Shown piece after piece: positions 25,057 through 33,676 of a stretch of 64,000 nt of DNA. This DNA is from Streptohalobacillus salinus (GTDB lineage: Bacteria; Bacillota; Bacilli; Bacillales; Amphibacillaceae). Within the stretch, counting starts at the first letter, position 1, and every line of letters begins with the position of its first letter. The stretch spans positions 124,001 through 188,000 of the forward strand of contig NZ_QJJR01000001.1 in NCBI RefSeq assembly GCF_003201605.1. The letters run 5' to 3'. The position numbers were made by a program, and so were the translations under genes. The notes below the pieces were generated by a model. That model saw nothing but the letters and a program-made list of their open reading frames with translations. It was not told the DNA's origin and did not search any database.

Positions 25057-25077
25057 AAAACGTAACGATTACTATTT
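25057..25077 (+). promoter_or_regulatory. Zur box 1 upstream of the zinc-binding lipoprotein
   Basis: AAAACGTAAC-G-ATTACTATTT matches the consensus AAATCGTAAT-N-ATTACGATTT at 17 of 20 defined positions. It overlaps the first bases of the -35 element. Confidence 0.8.
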
Positions 25078-25103
25078 ACAAAGCGTAATCATTACGATAT
25101 AAT
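25075..25103 (+). promoter_or_regulatory. sigma-A promoter of the zinc-binding lipoprotein gene
   Basis: TTTACA (25075-25080), a 17-base spacer and TATAAT (25098-25103). Zur box 2 fills the spacer. Confidence 0.88.
25080..25100 (+). promoter_or_regulatory. Zur box 2 in the promoter spacer
   Basis: AAAGCGTAAT-C-ATTACGATAT matches the Zur consensus at 18 of 20 positions and runs from the -35 to the -10 element. Its centre is 23 bases from that of box 1, so two Zur dimers could sit in tandem and block RNA polymerase. Confidence 0.88.
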
Positions 25104-25148
25104 TCGATTAGATTAAATGACTAAGCAGGTTAATTAGGGGGAATTAGA

Positions 25149-26192
25149 ATGAAGAAAAAGAAATGGTTTGGTTTCATCTTAGTATTAGTAGGTCTACTTG
25201 TTGTGAGCGCTTGTCAAGCAGATGAAGAGGAAGATACGCGCGGAAGAACAGATGGCGACGACACTCAGAATGAAGACAGATTGGACGTTATCACGACACT
25301 GTATCCACTTGCCTTTTTTGCCAATGAAATTGGTGGAGAATACATTAATGCGACGTCAATCTTACCTTCTGGTAGTGATGCCCATACCTATGAACCGACC
25401 TCAAAAACAATGATTGAGATTGCAGAAGCCGATCTCTTTATTTACAATGAACAAACGTCAGAGTCGTATGCAGAAAATATTGAAGCCTCGCTTTCTGGTG
25501 AATCGGTAACATTCTTAGAAGCAGCTGAAGGCATCGAATTGATTACTTATTTACATGATCACGAGGATGAACATGACGATGAGGATGATCACGCAGAAGA
25601 TGAGCACGAGGATGAAGACGAGCACAGTGACGATGATGCGCATGACGATGAAGACGCCGGTGGGGATGTAGATGGTCATGTCTGGTTAAGTCCAACATCT
25701 TCGATTGAACTGAGTGAAAATATTATGACAGCGTTAATTGAGTTAGCTCCTGAGCATGAGGCGGCATTTAGAGAAGGATTTGCAGCGCTAAAAGTGCGAC
25801 TAGAAGCATTAGATCAGGATTTCCATGATACGATTGATGGTTTGGATGATAAAACAATACTCGTGACACATGCGGCTTATAACTATTGGGCACGTGATTT
25901 TGGTATTGAACAAATTGCGGTCTCAGGTCTTTCGCCATCAAATGAACCGTCACAACGTCAGCTGATTGAAATTCTTGATCTTGTTGAAAATCAGAATTTA
26001 AACTACATTCTCTTTGAACAGAATATTACGTCACAAGTGTCTGAAGTGATCACCGAAGAGGCGAACCTTGAAGTCAGACAATTACACAACATTTCTACCT
26101 TAACAAGTGATGATGAAGCAAATAATGAAGATTATTTTAGTTTAATGGAACGAAATTTAGCTGTTTTAGAAGAAGTATTAATGAATAAATAA
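25149..26192 (+). CDS. zinc ABC transporter substrate-binding lipoprotein (ZnuA/AdcA type)
   Basis: A 347-residue lipoprotein: signal MKKKKWFGFILVLVGLLVVSAC (lipidated Cys22), then a cluster A-I metal-binding fold. Metal ligands are expected in GSDAHTYEP, DGHVWLSP and THAAYNYWA. Between them lies a long, disordered, His/Asp/Glu loop (about 136-178, repeats of HDDEDDH type) that in this family collects Zn2+. Two Zur boxes at the promoter confirm a zinc rather than manganese role. No ATPase or permease gene is adjacent, so the cognate transporter must be encoded elsewhere. Ribosome site TTAGGGGG is followed by ATG 25149. Confidence 0.93.
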   Translation: MKKKKWFGFILVLVGLLVVSACQADEEEDTRGRTDGDDTQNEDRLDVITTLYPLAFFANEIGGEYINATSILPSGSDAHTYEPTSKTMIEIAEADLFIYNEQTSESYAENIEASLSGESVTFLEAAEGIELITYLHDHEDEHDDEDDHAEDEHEDEDEHSDDDAHDDEDAGGDVDGHVWLSPTSSIELSENIMTALIELAPEHEAAFREGFAALKVRLEALDQDFHDTIDGLDDKTILVTHAAYNYWARDFGIEQIAVSGLSPSNEPSQRQLIEILDLVENQNLNYILFEQNITSQVSEVITEEANLEVRQLHNISTLTSDDEANNEDYFSLMERNLAVLEEVLMNK

Positions 26193-26194
26193 TG

Positions 26195-26236
26195 AAAAAA
26201 TGCATCGCCCTTGTTAGCTCGGGCGATGCATTTTTT
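26195..26236. terminator. bidirectional terminator
   Basis: AAAAAATGCATCGCCC and GGGCGATGCATTTTTT form a 16-bp stem around a 10-base loop, serving both the zinc lipoprotein and the convergent PLP enzyme gene. Confidence 0.92.
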
Positions 26237-26287
26237 GATGGAATGAAAACCATGCTTGTGCCGGCATTTCTGCTGGCTATATTCTTG

Positions 26288-27430
26288 TTACTTTTTAGCT
26301 GCGTTGATGGCTTGAACAAAAGCAGCTTCGATGTCATCAATGTTCTCAATCCCGACAGAAATCCGCACAAGCCCTTCCGTTATACCAAGGGATTGTTGCA
26401 CATCTGTTGGTAAGGCACGGTGAGAAGTTGTTTTAGGGTATGAAACCGTTGTTTCCACTCCAGCTAGAGTGGGTACAATTTTAACCCATCCTAGTGATTT
26501 AAAGAAGGTACCGACATCAATCGGGTCCGCTAAATCAATCGTGACAATGGCACCATTTCCCTTTTCACTCGCATGTTTAGGGTAGTAAACCGTTTTAACC
26601 CCTTCGTGGGCGGTGAGGCGCGTCGCTAATGCTTGGGCATTGGTTACTTGTTTCTCCATCCGTAAGGCTAGTGTCTTAATGCCGCGCACGGTTAGCCAAG
26701 CTTCCATCGGTGCGAGCGTTGTACCTAAGTTGACCCCACGTGTTTTTGCCTTTTGGATTAACTCACTATCACCAACCACCACACCAGCCGTAATGTCACT
26801 GTGGCCCCCTAGATATTTTGTAGCGCTATGAACAACGAGATTAATCCCTGTTGAATAGGGGTTAATCAAATACGGGGTAGCAAAGGTGTTATCAATCATC
26901 GTTTTAAGCTGATGCTTCTTAGCTAACGCAACGATTGATTGAAGGTCTTCAACATACAACAATGGATTGGTAATCGATTCCGTGTATAAACATTTGGTTT
27001 GATCGGTGATTAATGCTTCAACAGCGTCAATGTCTTTAAAATCAGCGAAATGGACGGTAATGCCAAAGCTAGTGAGTTCGGTTTGAAAGAGTTCATAGGT
27101 ACCGCCATAGATATCCGTCGAAGCAATGATTTCATCACCAGCCTCAACCATTGAGAGAACGCCAATTAAGATGGCGGCTAAACCAGATGAAGCACTTACC
27201 CCGCTTGGTGCACCCTCAAGTTGAGCAACACTATCCGCGAGCTCATCAGGATTAGGGTTCCCAACGCGCGAGTATAAATAGTCTTTCTTACCTTGATAGA
27301 AAGCTTCGACATCATCAAGGTCTTTAAAGCTAAACGCACTGGATTGGTAAATCGGTGTGACTTTACTATTGGTTGGTAATGGTTTCTCATGATTAATATG
27401 TACAGCACGTGTTTCAAATGATTTGGTCAT
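26288..27430 (-). CDS. cystathionine gamma-synthase/lyase family PLP enzyme
   Basis: A 380-residue cytoplasmic Cys/Met-metabolism PLP enzyme. It has YSRVGNPNPDELADSVAQLEG, SSGLAAI for phosphate binding, DNTFATP (Asp to the pyridine nitrogen) and the Schiff-base lysine in SATKYLGGHSD. The end TEGLVRISVGIENIDDI is the family signature. It could be a gamma-synthase, gamma-lyase or methionine gamma-lyase; sequence reading does not settle it. The neighbour-scale context (luxS releasing homocysteine) fits transsulfuration. ATG 27430 is used; an in-frame GTG lies two codons upstream. An 18-bp palindrome lies about 75 bases upstream. Confidence 0.88.
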   Translation of the reverse strand: MTKSFETRAVHINHEKPLPTNSKVTPIYQSSAFSFKDLDDVEAFYQGKKDYLYSRVGNPNPDELADSVAQLEGAPSGVSASSGLAAILIGVLSMVEAGDEIIASTDIYGGTYELFQTELTSFGITVHFADFKDIDAVEALITDQTKCLYTESITNPLLYVEDLQSIVALAKKHQLKTMIDNTFATPYLINPYSTGINLVVHSATKYLGGHSDITAGVVVGDSELIQKAKTRGVNLGTTLAPMEAWLTVRGIKTLALRMEKQVTNAQALATRLTAHEGVKTVYYPKHASEKGNGAIVTIDLADPIDVGTFFKSLGWVKIVPTLAGVETTVSYPKTTSHRALPTDVQQSLGITEGLVRISVGIENIDDIEAAFVQAINAAKK

Positions 27431-27775
27431 TCTCACTCATCCCTTCGGTTTCTTTAGTAAATACTTTACGCTATCAAGCAGCAGTTTTGCAAGCTTAAAC
27501 GGTTTGAATGTTTAAACATTCAGAATAAAGTACGTGCGATTAGCTACCATCGCGTTTAGTAGGATCAAAAAAGGGTTATTTTTCTGATAGCTTGAGGTAT
27601 GACTTAAAATTGTTGCAGTTATTCGGTATACTAGAGAGCGTAACGGGCTAACGCATCGCTTACCTGGCACTTTGACGCTAATGCGTTTTAAGTGGGGATT
27701 GTAAAAGCGTTAATTGTCTAGCCTAAGTCTTTTAAGAACGGCGTTAGGACGTTAAAAAACTGAGGAGGCTATGAA
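27431..27775. other. intergenic region of about 345 bases between divergent genes
   Basis: It holds the minus-strand promoter candidate TTGCAA (27491-27486 region) N18 TAAAGT for the PLP enzyme, a perfect palindrome at 27505-27522, a plus-strand TATACT -10 candidate near 27630, and an imperfect dyad AACGCAT...ATGCGTT (27649-27687 region). No T-box or SAM riboswitch core was recognised, and no convincing small gene. Confidence 0.5.
27505..27522. promoter_or_regulatory. perfect 18-bp palindrome, possible operator
   Basis: TGAATGTTTAAACATTCA is its own reverse complement. It lies about 15 bases upstream of the -35 candidate of the minus-strand PLP enzyme gene. It does not fit the patterns I know for CymR, TnrA, CcpA, Zur or CtsR, so the binding protein is unknown. 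Confidence 0.55.
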
Positions 27776-28537
27776 ATGAAATATGCAATTATTACTGGTG
27801 TTTCACGTGGTTTAGGTGAGTCGGTTGCTAAGCGAATGCTTGATCAGGGTGTCGCAGTTCTAGGGTTAAGTCGGAGTAAAAACAAGGAGCTCTTGCGTTA
27901 CAGTGAAGACATTGGGGTGCCGTTTTATCCTTTCTATGTGGATATTTCTAATCATGAAGCATTAGAAGACGCCCTTGCAAAAATTAATGCGCTCGTTTTT
28001 AAACAAACAACCGAACACATTTATTTGATTAATAATGCCGCCACGGTCAATCCCATCGATCGTGCTGAAAAACATGTGATTGAAGCAATTAAAAAACATG
28101 TCGATACCAATTTAACGGCACCGATGATTACAACGTCTGCCTTGTTGAGTCAAGCAACAAAGGCGCATGCACAAGTCATTGTTATGAACATTACCTCTGG
28201 TGCGGCGAATCGTTCAACTTACGGTTGGAGTTTATATGGCTCAACGAAAGCAGGGCTCAACCGTTATACAGAAACGGTTGCACTTGAGACGGCAGAACGT
28301 GATGAGCGTCACAAAGTTGTGTTATTCGATCCAAGTATCATGGATACCAACATGCAAGGAAGTATTCGCGAGACGAACGAATCACAGTTTAAAGCGGTGG
28401 ATACCTTTAAAGCATATAAAGACAATGATCAACTGCGAGATACCGATGTTGTCGCAAAAGTGATTGTTGAATTGTTAGCGGATGAACAAGGCCTGAAAAA
28501 TGGAGAGACGTATTCAATTCATGATTATATGGATTAA
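27776..28537 (+). CDS. short-chain dehydrogenase/reductase (YueD/benzil reductase-like)
   Basis: A 253-residue NAD(P)-dependent SDR. Coenzyme loop TGVSRGLG (residues 8-15), NNAATVNP, catalytic Ser in NITSGAANRS and the YxxxK pair in LYGSTKAGLNRY. The C-terminal ETNESQFKAVDTFKAYK part resembles Bacillus YueD, described as an (S)-benzoin forming benzil reductase; the physiological substrate of that group is unknown, and sepiapterin reductases share the fold. Basic residues after strand 2 (SRSKNK) favour NADPH. AGGAGG lies 8 bases before ATG 27776. Monocistronic. Confidence 0.88.
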   Translation: MKYAIITGVSRGLGESVAKRMLDQGVAVLGLSRSKNKELLRYSEDIGVPFYPFYVDISNHEALEDALAKINALVFKQTTEHIYLINNAATVNPIDRAEKHVIEAIKKHVDTNLTAPMITTSALLSQATKAHAQVIVMNITSGAANRSTYGWSLYGSTKAGLNRYTETVALETAERDERHKVVLFDPSIMDTNMQGSIRETNESQFKAVDTFKAYKDNDQLRDTDVVAKVIVELLADEQGLKNGETYSIHDYMD

Positions 28538-28585
28538 GTCAGCAACAAGGATCGTGACAGTTAGTGATCAGTTAACTTATAAGAT

Positions 28586-28627
28586 GAAACAAGGACAACA
28601 GCCAAACTTAGCTGTTGTCCTTGTTTC
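28586..28627. terminator. bidirectional terminator
   Basis: A perfect 17-bp stem (GAAACAAGGACAACAGC with its complement) with an 8-base loop. The last codons of the convergent AraC-type gene are inside the stem. Confidence 0.85.
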
Positions 28628-29468
28628 GTTTGTGGTAACGCCCTGACAAATAATCACGAGGATTCATGCCAGTCACTTGTTTGAAGACCCGGCTAAAGTA
28701 ATAAGGGTTTGGGAAATTTAATTTTTCACTAACTTCACTCACATTTAAGTCCGTTTGGTGAAAATAGTCTATGGCTTGAGCAACCTGTTTCTCCAAGCGC
28801 ACTTGCCGAATGGTTTTACCTGTTGTTTCTTTAAAGACGGTTGAAATGTAACTGTAATTGAGATGAAGTGCTTTGGCAATCATTTGACTGCTTAATTGTT
28901 TGGGCTTGTCTTCAATAAGACGAAGAACCTGCGCAACGATTTGCTGGTTTCTCGGTTTGATGGGCTCACGTTGTTGTAAATAGAAGTGATAGAGCATATC
29001 AAAGACAGCAATGCTCTGTTTTAGACTTGTTGCTTCCGTTTGTTTTAAAATTTGTTTGAATGTTTGTATGAGCCATTGTGGTTGAGTGACAATCCCCTGG
29101 CGTTCAAAGCTAAGTTTTTTATTGTAGCTTGCTTTCGTTGTAAAAAAAGAAGAAGCTTCGATCGGATAGTCTTCGAGTGATGCTGTTTCTTGACTGAACC
29201 AGTGCAAGTAATACCAGCGTGTCCCTTGTTGGAACGGTTTCGTCCCGAAATGATGACAGCCTGCCTTAAGAAAAAGATACTCCCCTGCTGTAACGGTAAC
29301 TGCGACATCCTCTTCAACTACTTCAATCGCACCTTCAACGACAAATAAAAAGACATCTATAGTTAGAAATGTACGATCGGGATGAATGATTTCTCCTAGG
29401 GGATCAGTTAAGTAGCCAATCTCTTGCACAAGCGGTAATTGGTCTGTGCGTATCGATATGGGATCCAT
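28608..29468 (-). CDS. AraC family transcriptional regulator
   Basis: A 286-residue regulator: an N-terminal cupin-like sensing domain (TIDVFLFVVEGAIEVVEEDVAVTVTAGEYLFLKAGCHH) and two C-terminal helix-turn-helix units (SSQMIAKALHLNYSYISTVFKETTG and NVSEVSEKLNFPNPYYFSRVFKQVTGMNPRDYL). It is divergent from the GH127 gene with 192 bases between them, so it is likely the sugar-responsive activator of that gene. The inducer may be arabinose or an arabinoside, by inference only. ATG 29468 is preceded by AGAGGTG. Confidence 0.9.
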   Translation of the reverse strand: MDPISIRTDQLPLVQEIGYLTDPLGEIIHPDRTFLTIDVFLFVVEGAIEVVEEDVAVTVTAGEYLFLKAGCHHFGTKPFQQGTRWYYLHWFSQETASLEDYPIEASSFFTTKASYNKKLSFERQGIVTQPQWLIQTFKQILKQTEATSLKQSIAVFDMLYHFYLQQREPIKPRNQQIVAQVLRLIEDKPKQLSSQMIAKALHLNYSYISTVFKETTGKTIRQVRLEKQVAQAIDYFHQTDLNVSEVSEKLNFPNPYYFSRVFKQVTGMNPRDYLSGRYHKRNKDNS

Positions 29469-29660
29469 GGTGTATCACCTCTGTTTTCTGCCTGTCCTGT
29501 TTGGCTAAAGCAATGAATCTTGTCTAGTGATAGTTTAGCAAATCACCTAAAAAAAAGATAGGTTTTAGCGAAGTACTGATATGGTTTTTTAATGAGTGAT
29601 TGTGGATACTTAAAACACAAGCAACTACGAGACTTAGTAGGAGAATGAAAGGATGATTTG

Positions 29661-31928
29661 ATGGATCACGTCCAATTAGATGAAGGTGTTTTCAAACAAT
29701 CACAAGAAACAGGAAAAGCATTTTTACTGGCGCTAGATCCAGATCGATTATTAGCGCCCTGTTATGAAGCACAAGGGCAAGTCGCAAAAAAACCACGTTA
29801 TGGGGGATGGGAGTCGATGGAGATTGCTGGCCATTCACTGGGCCACTATTTATCGGCAACAGCAATCATGTATCAATCAACGAAAGATCAAACCATTAAG
29901 GAACGACTCGATTATACAATTGAGGAACTTAGCGACATTCAAGCCCTTGACGATCAAGGCTATGTGAGTGGTTTTAACCGTGCGTGTTTTGACGAGGTCT
30001 TCACCGGAGATTTTAGCGTTGAACCTTTCTCCTTAGCAGGGTCTTGGGTGCCTTGGTACAGCATTCATAAAATATTTGCCGGTCTGATCGATTGTTATCA
30101 TTATGCCGGTTGTAATAAAGCAAAAACAATTGTTCTCAACTTAAGTGACTGGGCAGAACGTCATTTGAAGCAGTTGACGGATGAACAGTTTCAGCGGATG
30201 TTAATCTGTGAATTCGGTGGCATGAATGAAGTATTCGCAGACATTTATCTCTTAACAGGCGAGACGCGTTACCTGACATTAGCGAAACGGTTTCAACACC
30301 ATGTGATTTTAGACCCACTTGCAGAAGGAATTGATGATTTAGCTGGAAAACATGCGAACACTCAGATTCCAAAAGTGATTGGGACAGCGAAATTGTATCA
30401 AGTGACGAAGGAAGAAAAATATAAAGCGATCGTTGAATTTTTCTTTAATCAAGTGGTCACGCATCGATCATATGTGATTGGTGGCAACAGTATTGGCGAG
30501 CATTTCGGTAAGTCAGATACCGAACCGTTAGGGAGGCTAACGACTGAAACGTGTAACACGTATAATATGTTGAAGCTCGTCGAGTATATGTTTCAGTGGA
30601 ACAAAAGTGGTCGATTGAATGATTTCTATGAACGAGGACTGTATAACCATATTCTAGCTTCACAAGACCCAGACAGTGGGGGCAAAACATACTTTGTTGC
30701 GACAGATCCTGGCCATTTCAAAGTCTATTGTGATAAAGAAGACGCTTTTTGGTGCTGTACAGGAAGTGGGATGGAAAATCCGGCCCGTTACACCAATCAT
30801 ATCTACACAGCAACGGATCAAGAGCTTTATTTAAATCTCTTTATAGCTTCAACAATCACGTTAGAACAACATGCGATACAATTTAAACAAACAACAGCTT
30901 TTCCTTATGAAGAAACAGGGGCATTAACCGTGACGGCAGGGAATGCGGTTGAATTGTCGCTTTTCATTAGACGCCCCGCATGGCTAGCGAACGACATGCG
31001 GCTAGAAATTAACGGTGAACCGGTAACAACAGCTGCCGTGGATGGTTACATTAAACTGACGCGTACCTGGTATGAAGGAGACACACTCACTTACCAGTTA
31101 CCGATGGGGCTGAATGTCTATCATCACAAAGAAGATAAATCACTAATTAGCTATCGCTATGGTCCGATCGTTCTCGCGGCAAAACTTGGTCGTGAAAACT
31201 ACCCGAACACAGACGTGGTCGGAGATCACCAAGTGTATAACCATTACCCTGCGATTGAGGTGGGTCCGTTGGTTTCTAACTTACCATCGCCAGCACTTGT
31301 TGAGCCTGTTGCGATCGGTGAATTGACCTTTCAAACGAAGCCCGTTGCGATGCCACACGGGGAAAGCTTCTTGTTGGTGCCGTTTTATGCCATCCACCAT
31401 GAACGCTATACCATATATTTCCGCCATCTATCTGAGCAAGCTTATCAAAATCATTCCGATCAACAAGCAGAACACGCCCGTGAACTTCTAAGACGGACGG
31501 TTGATCAGATCCAACCGGGCGAACAGCAGCCTGAAACGGATCATCAAGTTGAAACAGAACGCTCACGTGTGGGCTATCTGGATGTGTTAGATCGACATTG
31601 GCGTGATGCGTTTGATGGTGGCTTTATCCGTTATCAATTGAAAACAAATGATCAACCGCTTAGTTTAAGAATGACTTATTTCGGAGGGGACGGACCGGTG
31701 CCAGTTGCCGGCGAAATCTATCCGCGTTTATTTGATCTTCTAATTGATGGGGTGCCGATTGCGACTGAACACCTGCAGTCAACACACCCCGGAGAGAAAT
31801 TAGAAATTGATTACCCCATTCCACCGTCGTTAACGAAAAATAAAGCGCACATCACTTTAACGCTAGCTTCACGCCAACAAACCGTTGCCGGTGGGTTCTA
31901 CGGGATTCGCCTACTGACGAAAGTATAA
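29661..31928 (+). CDS. glycoside hydrolase family 127 protein (beta-L-arabinofuranosidase type)
   Basis: A 755-residue protein, without signal peptide, of the GH127 (former DUF1680) family: an (alpha/alpha)6 barrel then beta-sandwiches. Compared with Bifidobacterium HypBA1, the acid/base Glu corresponds to Glu280 (SIGEHFG), and the zinc-thiolate site to Glu296 and Cys298 (TETCNTYNML) plus Cys365-Cys366 (FWCCTGSGMEN). The 16-residue spacing Glu280 to Glu296 and the two-residue step to Cys298 equal those in HypBA1. Activity on arabinofuranosides is thus plausible inside the cell after import. ATG 29661 has AAAGGA 7 bases upstream. No sugar transporter or arabinose catabolic gene is adjacent. 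Confidence 0.9.
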   Translation: MDHVQLDEGVFKQSQETGKAFLLALDPDRLLAPCYEAQGQVAKKPRYGGWESMEIAGHSLGHYLSATAIMYQSTKDQTIKERLDYTIEELSDIQALDDQGYVSGFNRACFDEVFTGDFSVEPFSLAGSWVPWYSIHKIFAGLIDCYHYAGCNKAKTIVLNLSDWAERHLKQLTDEQFQRMLICEFGGMNEVFADIYLLTGETRYLTLAKRFQHHVILDPLAEGIDDLAGKHANTQIPKVIGTAKLYQVTKEEKYKAIVEFFFNQVVTHRSYVIGGNSIGEHFGKSDTEPLGRLTTETCNTYNMLKLVEYMFQWNKSGRLNDFYERGLYNHILASQDPDSGGKTYFVATDPGHFKVYCDKEDAFWCCTGSGMENPARYTNHIYTATDQELYLNLFIASTITLEQHAIQFKQTTAFPYEETGALTVTAGNAVELSLFIRRPAWLANDMRLEINGEPVTTAAVDGYIKLTRTWYEGDTLTYQLPMGLNVYHHKEDKSLISYRYGPIVLAAKLGRENYPNTDVVGDHQVYNHYPAIEVGPLVSNLPSPALVEPVAIGELTFQTKPVAMPHGESFLLVPFYAIHHERYTIYFRHLSEQAYQNHSDQQAEHARELLRRTVDQIQPGEQQPETDHQVETERSRVGYLDVLDRHWRDAFDGGFIRYQLKTNDQPLSLRMTYFGGDGPVPVAGEIYPRLFDLLIDGVPIATEHLQSTHPGEKLEIDYPIPPSLTKNKAHITLTLASRQQTVAGGFYGIRLLTKV

Positions 31929-31953
31929 AGATCTAGTGAAACGAAACCTAATA

Positions 31954-31991
31954 AAAACACATCCTCATCTGTTGAGTTGATGTGTTTTTTA
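31954..31991 (+). terminator. terminator after the GH127 gene
   Basis: AAAAACACATC pairs with GATGTGTTTTT; a further CTCA/TGAG pair lies in the loop. Confidence 0.85.
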
Positions 31992-32181
31992 GGGTAGCGT
32001 CATTTTAAATGCCTGTGATAAGGCATGCGTGTACTTAACGATCCATTTTAGTTTGATCAGAACCCCTTCTTCTCTTTACAAAGGTCTAGAGTGTTTAAAT
32101 CAGGCACATTTTTGCTTGTTAGACAATGGCGTAGACAAATAAAAATATGTTATAGTATGAGAGATGAAAGGGGACAAGACG

Positions 32182-32937
32182 ATGATTCAACGTAAAAGTA
32201 AACGAGAGATCGAAATGATGAAAGAAGCTGGTGAATTACTGGCAAATCTGCATAAAGAAATTAAAAAAATGATTAAACCTGGTGTAACAACGAAAGCGAT
32301 AGATCAGTTTGTCGAACGTTACCTTGAAAAACACGGGGCGACTGCTGAACAAAAAGGTTACCAAGGGTATGCGTATGCGACGTGTGCATCGATTAACGAT
32401 GAGATTTGTCACGGCTTTCCTCGTGACGCGGCATTAGTTGCTGGTGATATTGTCACGATTGATATGGTGGTAAAATATAAAGGAGGTTTAGCAGATTCTG
32501 CTTGGACCTATGCTGTTGGCACACCTGATGAAAAAACCGAGAAGTTACTCGATGTCACGAAAAAAGCCTTGTACCTGGGTATGGCACAAGCGAAAGCGGG
32601 AAACCGTATTGGTGATATTGGACACGCAATCCAAACGTACGCAGAAAGTGAAGGTTTTAGTGTTGTTCGTGATTTTACGGGTCACGGGATTGGACCAACG
32701 ATTCATGAGCCGCCACATATCCCTCATTATGGTCAACCCAATAAAGGCACACGTCTTAAAGAAGGAATGGCGATCACGATTGAGCCAATGATCAATGAAG
32801 GCACATGGCAATCAAAGATGGATGCTAACGGTTGGACGGCACGGACCACAGATGGTGGACGCTCGGCCCAATTTGAGCACACGTTGATTGTCACTAAAGA
32901 TGAACCACTTATCTTAACTGAACAAGATAAAGAGTAG
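32182..32937 (+). CDS. map: type I methionine aminopeptidase
   Basis: A 251-residue cytosolic metalloenzyme removing initiator Met. The five metal ligands lie in VTIDMVVKYKGGLADSAWTY (two Asp), GHGIGPTIHEPP (His), TIEPMINEG (Glu) and SAQFEHTLIV (Glu). This copy stands outside a ribosomal protein operon, so it may be the second MetAP (YflG-like) common in Bacillus. ATG 32182 follows AAAGGGG by 8 bases; the six earlier codons from ATG 32164 overlap that site. An extended -10 (TGTTATAGT) lies at about 32149. The terminator overlaps its stop. Confidence 0.92.
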   Translation: MIQRKSKREIEMMKEAGELLANLHKEIKKMIKPGVTTKAIDQFVERYLEKHGATAEQKGYQGYAYATCASINDEICHGFPRDAALVAGDIVTIDMVVKYKGGLADSAWTYAVGTPDEKTEKLLDVTKKALYLGMAQAKAGNRIGDIGHAIQTYAESEGFSVVRDFTGHGIGPTIHEPPHIPHYGQPNKGTRLKEGMAITIEPMINEGTWQSKMDANGWTARTTDGGRSAQFEHTLIVTKDEPLILTEQDKE

Positions 32938-32967
32938 TTAGCTGAACGTGAGCTAACTACTTTTTTT
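32933..32967 (+). terminator. terminator after map
   Basis: AGTAGTTAGCT and AGCTAACTACT around a 7-base loop, followed by seven T; the stop codon TAG is in the stem. Confidence 0.92.
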
Positions 32968-33201
32968 ATCAACCTGAAGGCTATTGTTATAATTATCAAA
33001 ATAAGGTGTTGCTATTACCGGCTACTTTTAAATCAGTGATAATAAATGAACATCATCAGATTAGTTGAAAGGTACGACTAAAAAGATAATTGTGATACAA
33101 TATAGGTTAACAAAATTTCAAGTTTATGTAAGAACCATTTCGTCAACGAGCAATATCTGGCAGATGGCTTCAAGCGAGAGAAGACGAAAGGGGGAAATGC
33201 A

Positions 33202-33609
33202 ATGTTTGGTGAACAATTTTCACGCCGTGTTCAAGAAAAACGATTACATTTTATGATCTTTGCTGCATGCATGTTAGTTTTTATGGCAGGTGTCAGCTTT
33301 ACGTTTGTCATTCCTGGTTTTAAGGGATTTGATGGGTATTTTTTATTTTTATCAGCGTATACATATTTTGTTGTTGCAAGTATATTTAGTGCCCTGTTTG
33401 ATCAACAAATTTTTCGTATTGTCACCATGAGTCTGTTGCTGAGTAGTCTTGGGATGGGTTTGCGTATGTGGCTTGAATGGGGTGAAGTTAGTCTAGCTGA
33501 ACACATGGATGTGTTTGTATTGATGGGTTACCCGCTTGCGATTACCTTCTTCATTGTCTGCGTTTATTCCCTATTGATTGTTAACAAAACTAGAAAGAGG
33601 AACCCGTGA
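33202..33609 (+). CDS. four-helix membrane protein of unknown function
   Basis: A 135-residue protein with four predicted membrane helices (about 17-38, 45-64, 70-88, 105-127), a basic N-terminus (FSRRVQEKR) and a basic tail (VNKTRKRNP). No family is recognised. It has a strong ribosome site AAAGGGGG 8 bases before ATG 33202, and a weak hairpin (33614-33636) after it. The azlCD pair follows 67 bases later but is probably separate. Confidence 0.7.
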   Translation: MFGEQFSRRVQEKRLHFMIFAACMLVFMAGVSFTFVIPGFKGFDGYFLFLSAYTYFVVASIFSALFDQQIFRIVTMSLLLSSLGMGLRMWLEWGEVSLAEHMDVFVLMGYPLAITFFIVCVYSLLIVNKTRKRNP

Positions 33610-33613
33610 GAAG

Positions 33614-33636
33614 GTGAGCGAACGCTCATCTTTTGC
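33614..33636 (+). terminator. weak terminator-like hairpin
   Basis: GGTGAGCG pairs with CGCTCATC (one G-U) and is followed by TTTT. Confidence 0.45.
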
Positions 33637-33676
33637 GTAGGGATAAAAGAGAAAACAGGAGAGGGAGGGATAGGCG

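Noticed and set aside
27437-27775. SAM or T-box riboswitch before the sulfur amino acid enzyme
   Set aside because: None of the conserved cores of these RNAs is visible on either strand; only a palindrome and promoter-like elements are present.
33065-33256. 63-codon forward frame before the four-helix membrane protein
   Set aside because: No ribosome site, and it runs across the strong AAAGGGGG site and start of the real gene in another frame.
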